Below, piece by piece: positions 52,901-61,900 of a DNA stretch of 64,000 bases. Position numbers and translations under genes: made by a program. This stretch comes from Mactra quadrangularis (Eukaryota; Mollusca; Bivalvia; Venerida; Mactridae). Positions within the stretch are counted from its first letter, which is position 1, and every line of letters starts with the position of its first letter. The stretch lies in contig CM046307.1 of the NCBI GenBank assembly GCA_025267735.1, positions 56,849,395-56,913,394 on the forward strand. The letters run 5' to 3'. Below the pieces are notes generated by a model. The model saw nothing but the letters and a program-made list of their open reading frames with translations, did no database searches and was not told the DNA's origin.

Positions 52901-55900
52901 TAAAACTACATCTATTCTATTAAATGATCACGTTCAGTTCATGCACAGTTCATGAAGTATCCATTCATGTTTATGGATAAAGTTGATGAACAGTAACATA
53001 GGATGTTCATGAAGAACAAATTGCACTAGTTTATCAAAAGATCATAATAGTTTTAGTTCATGAACTGTTCATACTGTTTTTGTTTAGTTCATTAACATTT
53101 CATGGACATGTTTGAATTACTGCTCATTAATTAAAATACATGAACTTTGGTTCAGAACTGTTTAGTACTGTTTATGAAGTGTTCATAAATCACTTGAATG
53201 TTTTATGAACATCATTTAAATGTGGTATGAAACTGGAGATAATGAGGCAGTTTACACATTTCCAGGCTGTAAACTGGTTGGTCTATGGAAAATGAAAGTT
53301 GGAAAAAGAAGTGCTAAATGTTTACAGATACTTTTAGATTTCAGTCAATGCCATTATTTGCTTGGATTTGTAGCATTTAGTCACATTGTTTGTTGGCCCT
53401 GTGATGTTTTGCACATAATTGATAAGTAGAAGTTATATACTTAGTTGTTTATTATTTGGTGATTTTGACAGCATACGTACGTTGCACCATTTCTTTAAAC
53501 TTGCACCTTTTTGTTAGAGCAGTCATTGCCTTATATTTTCACTAGCACTAGCCCGATTTGTTATGTTTTATAGTTATAGGTATAACCATCTGCTAGCCCT
53601 TCTATATGAAATAAGTATATTTTGATAGCCTGAATTAATATTTACTTGGCCTAGGCTTTGGGCTAGTGGGTTAAGGCAATGACTGTTAAAACTGTTGATG
53701 CAACACTTTCATGCACCTACACACCATGCAAGAATGATATGAATTTTTTAAGTAATTGTTGTTTAGTTAACATAAGCTTAATTGTTGAACCAGATTATCT
53801 TTGTGATTGATTGCCCCCAATTAGGTTTGTTTGATCTTGTTATGCTTGTTTTATGACCAACCTATGTTTTTTACTGAGCATCTCTCTAGAGGGATTGCAA
53901 TAGTTCTGCACCCTTATCATTCATCTTACATATCTAAGATATGATTATGGTCTAGTGGTTTTAAAATTGGACTTTTAAGCTTACAACCTGGATTGACAGA
54001 TGGAAAGGTTAAACCTTTTTGAAATATATTAAAGGTGTTGATTTGTTCTGTATAAAATAGTTTTTCTCTCATTGAGAGGAGACTGTACAAGCACTGGTCA
54101 GAACATGGTCCAGGAAAGTGGTTTGGTTGCCACAATATTACTGAAAATTGGTTGCAATGCAAAATGCTGTTCAAAACATGATTACAAATGGCCAAACCAA
54201 AATAATTCATTTTAACTTGACAGTACTTACCTGCTAAGTATTAGTTTTCTCTTCTTATGAATTATAATTTTTCACAACATCTTATGCCCCTTATTGTTGT
54301 GCATTTATTTGGATAAAATATTTGACCAACTTTGTTTTATATAATTATGATCATATTTGAAATTATAATATTTGCTTGTTTGTACATGTTTTTTAAAGAA
54401 TGAATCGGTAAGATTATTGTAAATTAGATCTGACAAATTATCATCTGTGCATTGGGGTATCATTTGCAACTACTCATTTCATTGGTTAACTATTTGTAAA
54501 GCTTGATTTGATTGGAAAATTCAAATCTGTATTCAAATTCAAACATTTGGGACTAGCTATTTTTCATTTTACACATCAATTCATTATTACTTCAAGATTT
54601 TTTATTTATTTGTTAAGAATTCAATTTTTTTTATTGAGTTTTGCAAGTGGACCCATTATACAGAAAGCTCAGTGTGTTATAAAATATATAATTAAACGTG
54701 AAAACATATTGCATCTTGAAAATTGTTTATGAAAACATAATTAATTGCATCATATTTTTTTAAACTGTACAATGTATGTACATGTATTAACAAGTAGCCA
54801 TTTTGGTACTGACATTAAATGCTTTTTTAATTGATATTTTTTGCATTGTTGACATTATTTTGATCAGAGTTGCTCTGCTCATTGGCTTTTATTTGGCTTT
54901 GAAGGAAATATATTTTGTGAACATTCAAGCTGTATTGTTGATCATGTTGCCATAAAAGAGATTTTTTATGTATATTGATTTGTACTTTATATACGTTATT
55001 ATACATTAGTCATTGTTTTATTTTTGTATGTATTAATTACTGCTGGTTCTTTTTAAGATTAACATTTAGGTTATTTTATATTGTATGAATTATTTGTAGC
55101 TTAAGTGTACTGTGTTCGATCTAGAATGGACAAGAGAGTTGGCCTATAGACTTTAAAAATTGGGGCCATTGGCATCTTAGATTGGGTCCATGGACTTCAA
55201 AATTGGGGCCATCTACTTAAAAAATTGGGTCCATGCATAAAAAACAGGACTAATACACATTGTTTTCATTAACTTTTGGACTAATCATAAGTAGGCTTAA
55301 GTTTTTGTCACCTCATCATTTGCATTTAAAGTCACACATTTTGGATATAGATTCTGATGATCTTTGGCAAGTACCCCTGACAGGGGTCATTAGAGGTATA
55401 TTAAGGGGACAATGGCCGAAAAACGGCGCTTTCTGGATTGAACACTGTGTTTATACATGGCTTTGCTACTTGAATACTTTTGATGTCAGAAGTTGCCCCT
55501 AAAGTCATTGATTGCAACAACAGAACTGCAGTTTTGTATAAAAATTTTAGCATGAGTTCTGTTAATTTATCTAGAGCTTAAATGTTAATAAATGTCTGCT
55601 TCCAAACAACTAGTTATTGTTTATATTGAACGAGAGATGTTTACTGTTAACATCCCAGCATGTCAGCTTTGAATATGCTGCCATTAGAAATATTTGTTTT
55701 CTTAATTTGTAATCTTAAGATAATTTACAATCTGCTAAATTTTGTTGTTTACTTTTGTAATTGCATGTTTATAGCAAGACCTTGTCTGGGTATCTTAAAA
55801 TGACATAGTATATGCTTATTTCACATTTCTATTTTTTTGTGAATTTCTCAATCTGTATATATAAATTGTTTTTTGTCAATTTTCATTTACTTGACTTCCT

Positions 55901-58900
55901 GGTACTGTTCATGTCTTAATATTGGGGGTCGTTTTATAGTGGGGGTCAACATTGGAACCACTAAGTTTTGGACCCCACCAATACAAAACAGGCTTGTATT
56001 ACATAGTTATAATGTAAAAAAATAAGCTGTTGACATACACATTAACTGATTTTATTTCAATGTTTTATCATAAAGCCACGTTTGTCAAGAGACACTTATA
56101 ATGTAAAATATCAAAACATATCTTTTATATGTACTTGATTAAAGATCAAATATGAAATTTGTTCATACACTAAATGAGTTGATAATTAAGCTCTTTAATT
56201 TGTTAATTAATAATAAAAAAATGTTGATTAAATACTTTGTCAGATCTTTACAGTTAAATGTTATGATGCCATTTTAACACAGATTTCAAACATGGAATTG
56301 TGGATCCAAAATGGTTTCATAACTGTAGAACATTTACTTAGATAAAATGCTAGAAAAATTTAGTGTTTTAAAATTGTGAAATTATTGGGTATTATTTCAT
56401 TATGACATGGAAGGTGTTAACTATCAGACAAGAAATGTCACAGAACTAAAGAACTTATTGTGCTTTTTTCCAGCTCTTGGTGGCCTTGACTCTTCTTTAA
56501 GGGTCGGGGAGCTTTCGTAAAGTGAAATTCACCAAAATCTTAAAGTAATATATATATTGTTCTTGATTGAAATAGATATTCAGTAATTTCACATTTCATT
56601 TGTATTTGACCCCCTATAGAACTGTTCACTATTTAAGATATATGTCCCCTTTGTGGTGGTTGATTTTATATTACATTATCCCTGCCAGACGAAAGTATAC
56701 CATGTTGAAGGATCAAAAAATCTTCATGTATATAAGATGCCGTAAATGACACCTGATCCCAAGCTTTTAGTGCCAGAAAAAAGGGTCATTATTAGTGTTT
56801 AAAGCCTTAGGCTGAGCATGTATACTGGAGCAAATCCTACAGTCTTAGCATATCAATGGATCAGTATAAAACTAGTCAAAATTGTGCTTTATTTTCATGT
56901 TGTTTGACTAATTTCACAATAATTCATCAGTTAGGTATATTCCGAGAGGATAAATTTGATTTTGAACTCAAGTTGATGTTTTTTTCCAGCAGAAAAACTT
57001 TGTTTGTATTGTGCGTAAAGTTTGACTCCGACCTGACCTTTATGCAAGAATATTTATTACATTGAATATGAATGTAGTATTAATTCTCGATTACAGTGTG
57101 GCCGTGAGGATTATGTATTGAAATTTAACACATATACATACTTCTATAATTTTACACTCCCTGCCAAAGTGTAGAATAGGTGTGGTACTGATTTTTGTCA
57201 GGATATGTGTAAGATAATTATTAGATGCAAATGTAAAAGGTCAGATCGGGGTCAAACTTTACGCACAATATTAGATGTACCTGTACAGAGCAAAGTTGAA
57301 ATAAAAATGTGTGTACACTGACCAGTAGGATTTAATCTGTGTTGCATACTTTTCAGCAATAATAAAATTATGTTAAAAAACTTTGTTCTGCAAGGATGCA
57401 TTGAAAACAAACAAACCTTATTTGTCTGGAAAAAAGCATTCTGAAGTTTCAAATTTGAACTATTGCACCAATAGACATGTAAAGCTCGAAGGCTTCCTGT
57501 AAAATGATACGGTGACATTTATTTTATTCAAGATATAAGTAGTATAAGTTCTTACTATTCAAAGCTTATCACATATTTTCCTGTAAAAAAATGTCTAAAT
57601 GCTTGTCATTTATATATGGCCTTGGAAATGGAGTAGAGAGTTCCTTTTAGTTTGCATGCATTAGGAGACCCTCAGTAGTTAGTTTCAGATTGAAATGTTA
57701 GGAAATTCACATTTTTTTTTTGGTATTGAAATATCAACCCTTTAGTTTTTCACAGATTTTTGGTGACAAGTCCATGTTTTATTGCTGTAAACCTTGAAAT
57801 GATTTCTTGTTTGAGATTTCTTGTTTGATGTGTGGTAGTTTAAATTCTGTAGACTTTAAATTGATTTTGAACCTTCCCCTATGAATACATTACTAGCTGG
57901 TTGACCTTTAATCAGAAGTTTTTACATGGCAATTTAGGCAGGCTGGACTTTGATAATAGATCCCCTTGTATGAATGATGCCTGGAATTCTTTAGCCTACT
58001 TTTTAGTCACATTTTGAGAAAAGTCATTTTTATCCAGTATGAAGAAAATTATATTATGTTTGCTTTAGAGTTCATTCAATAGACTGATTATTATTGGTAA
58101 ATTTTATTCAACTGTCAGTGGCACTCACATTAACCCCGCTGATTTTTATATTCACTGCAGTATTTCTGTACTACAAATGATAAATTCATGTTTTAATCTG
58201 TGGAGTTATGGTATGCCCCACTGACAGTTTCATAAAATTCTACATAAAAGTAATGAAATAATTGTTGGTCACATGACTGCAATGATGACCTGGAAAATGC
58301 CAAATTAATGCTGCCAATATTTAGTAACATGTGTATTAAATCATTAAACACAGGCTTGTCCTGAATATTGGTTTTGTGTGAAGAAATAATATAATCCTAA
58401 TCAAATATATTTTAATAATTGTGCCATTAGTAATGCAATGTGCAAATTAATTTTTAAAGTAGGTAAATATTGAATATCATTATTTTAGGATTGAGATTTC
58501 AAATGATTCCTAGCTTTTTGCTAATTATAATGAGTTAAGGCTGTGAATTTTATGGCTGTAATATTTTGATAATCTGTATGAAGTTTTTTTAATTTTATTT
58601 TATTTAATATGGCTGCTAATTTTTGTTGATGTTTTAATATGTTTTTTATTGCTGAAAATGTATACAAATAAATTAGCTGGTTTTGTTTTAATTTTAAGAG
58701 ATTTTTAAACCTGTGGCTTTATTTTTATAAACATTTAGTTTTTAAATAGTTCTTTGCATGATTCAGCTGGATGGCAACAATGCAAGCATGGCATAATTGA
58801 AGCTTTTATAATTGACTGGCTACTGACTCACATAACTGAGTTTAAAAAAAAAAAATCTTATTTTTTATTAAAATTTTCATGAATTGCGATGAGTTTTGTT

Positions 58901-61900
58901 CGATTTTTTAAACTGTATTCCACAATTTTATTAAAATTATTTGAAATAAGTTGGTATTAATTTTTTTTAAATCCTTTAACTGCAAGGTGTTATTATAATG
59001 AATTGACATGGTTGGTGGCTAGCTGGATGGGCTGTTAGTCTGACCTAAGTCCAAAAATATAAAAAAACATGAACACTTTACAAATTTCTTCCTTATATTG
59101 TTTTTTTTGCACTTTTTATGATTTTTTATGAAATTCATTTATGAAATTCACAAGTATTTTTATACATGATTGTCACCAATCCAATGGCTGTACTCAAACT
59201 ATAAGGTTTAGTGGTACTTGCTAAATCTCTGCTACTAAGTGTCCAAACTTAAAAGAGTCAAGCTTATAGATTATCATTGTCACAATGTTGTAATTTTATT
59301 TATTTGTTTTTAAACTATTCCCTTCTTGAAAATGTGTATTAAATGTGCATTTAATATTTATTAAACACAGTGGTATCCAGGTTCCTCAGTTTCTGCATTT
59401 ATCTACATTTAAGTGTATTATATCCTGTATTTTTGTACACACAGTATTTTTCTGCATTTTTTCTTTGATTTAAGCATAGCAATTTATTTCAGTGTATTTT
59501 CTTTTCATTTTAACCATCATCATGATGAGATTGAGAGAGTTAATAGGTTGGCTCAATTTTATTTTCTTTTCACTGCTTACTAAGCACTACCTCGACTCAT
59601 GCCGCAGGTAACCCCCTGTTAATTAATTCAACAGTGGGCTGAGGTAATCAGTTGTTAGGAATATAACATGATAAGGGTAAAGCTTATTAAAATGCAGACA
59701 AAAAATGTAGAAAAATGATTATGGTGCCAATACAATGTACCCCTGAGTGTAATTTGTACTAAATGCACATTTCCTACTCTTTACAGAAGGGTTTAATTAC
59801 CATAGTATAAAGGTATGTAATTATAAATAAATCTCTATGATAATTTATTACAGATACTGGACTCATGATTTTATAGTTGTATATCTTGATCCTAATCATG
59901 GAGTATATCTAAATACTAACCAAGGATATTCAATACGTAAGTTTCATTTCTTAAATATGCTCTATTTTTATTTTTTGTGTACGTTTCATTTCTTTACTAT
60001 GCTCTATTTTTTTACATGTATTCCTCGGGTCTGTGGAATTGCTGGCTATACGTAGGTTTGTTATTCTTGTGTTATGAAAAGGGTTGCTGGTTCAAATCTC
60101 AGCTTGGATGTATAATATGCCGCATCCTTCCATGAAAATTTAACAATAGTGTCAATTTTCTTTCATCAATATTGTGTATGGAGATGTTGTTGGTCTTGTG
60201 AAAGGGTAGGTGATATACATGCAGTTATCACTAGTACTTCTCGATGGGGGAGCAAGGGGATTTCCCCTTCAGTGCTTCCCAATCAGAATGCAAATGTCAA
60301 AATCCTGTCCAAATGGGAAGTTTGTTTTGGCCTTTTTTACCTCAATTAAAATGGTTGTTTGAAAAGTACTACAATTCAATTTACAAAAATATGAAAAAAA
60401 ACAACTGATGCTGAAAAGATTTCTTGAAAACTCTACTGAGTTGTTATCTTTAAAAATGTCTACAATTAAAATAACTTGAAATTGAATATCTGTAAAATCT
60501 TGTGATTTTAAAGAAAAAGCTTGTTCCAACCAATTTCACCTATAAGAATGTTAGTTGCAATTATGACCTTTATTCATTATAATTTCATGGTGGTTAAAAT
60601 TATGAAAAACAGTTAATGAGGTTGACCTATGTCAGGTCAATTTTGTTGAAGCAATTATATTGATATATTTACAGATGGTGTTGGTAAAGGTGGTTTGTTT
60701 GCTGATGGAAGACCTCATCAATTATTATATAGAAGAAATAAAAGTGAAATGATTTTAACTGTAAGTTTATTTTGTTTACAACCATGTATATTGTATACTT
60801 AAGTTTATTAATGCAATTTCATTGGTGAAAGTTCAAAGTAGGTTCCAAGTAGTTACAACATTGACCAGTGATAATGACTGGTATGTTTGCATGGAAGTTA
60901 GCATAGCATTAGTGGACGTTTGTCTGGGCTGACCCCAAAGTTCAGTATTTTGTAGTTCTGAGTTAGAATATGTTTCCTATGATGATAAAGATTGCTTAAT
61001 TCCTGGAGTTTCAGAAATTTTGACCTTTCTCCTATGACATTGTATTATAGGATGTATTTCTTAGAATTGTTTTTTGAAGAATGCAGAGAGCTATTGTTAT
61101 CATGCATATTGATGATGATGTTATAGAAAATTATATTGTTGTTATAGAATTGATTTAACGAATGTTGTTTGAATTTTGAATGCCCATTGTTATGATATGA
61201 TTATATTAATACATATATTTGCATATTGTTTGTCTTGGAAGTATTATTATATTATATACACACTGTTGATGATAAAGTGACTGAGTCCCTTTGGTTTCCT
61301 TGAATCTGGGCAAAACTAGTTTACATCCTTCTTTATTTATATGTAGTTAAAAGATGAATGTAAACTAGTTTTATGCTAACCCTTTGCCATTGGAATTCCT
61401 GGATTTCATACCAGTGTAATGGTTAGTTTTTTCCCCCGCCCAGTTTTTCCCCTGGAGAAGAACTGGGCCGGCCCGGTTAATAAGCAAGTTCCAAGGGATT
61501 ATTATCCAACTGTTATTGTAACATAAATCATTGATATAAGGGTATATTTAGAAAAGTTATAAAAAATACATGTATGTAAAGAAAATTTTAACTTGTGTTA
61601 AAAAAACTGACTGGGGGGAAGAAACTGACTAGTCAGTTCTTTCCCCAGGGGAAAAACCGGACCGGACCAGTTCTTCCCTGGGGAAAAACTGGCCTGTTAC
61701 ACCGGTATACTATATCATCTACCATAAAGTCTGAGCACCTCATTAATCAATAAATCATGAAATTTTGAAATGATGTTTAGTCTCAAATACTTAATTTGAA
61801 AAGAAAATATCCATTTATTTTGATTATTACTTTATATCTCCTTACTTTGCATCCAAGCTGGCCACTCAGCTGAAATCATTAGTCTGTGATTCTAGTTAGG

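Larger units (their letters stand above)
48384..59853 (+). other. Intron 23 (11.5 kb)
   Basis: The tandem array 48499-52245, a cluster of GTTCATGAA-like motifs at 52930-53240, a MITE at 53520-53685, a nested MITE pair about 56965-57480 and a MITE at 58099-58240. The long AT-rich stretches 53700-56900 and 58300-59850 show nothing I recognise. Confidence 0.8.

Noticed and set aside
53220..53429. 69-codon frame in intron 23
   Set aside because: No motif, no phase-compatible splice sites; the frame from exon 23 joins exon 24 directly.
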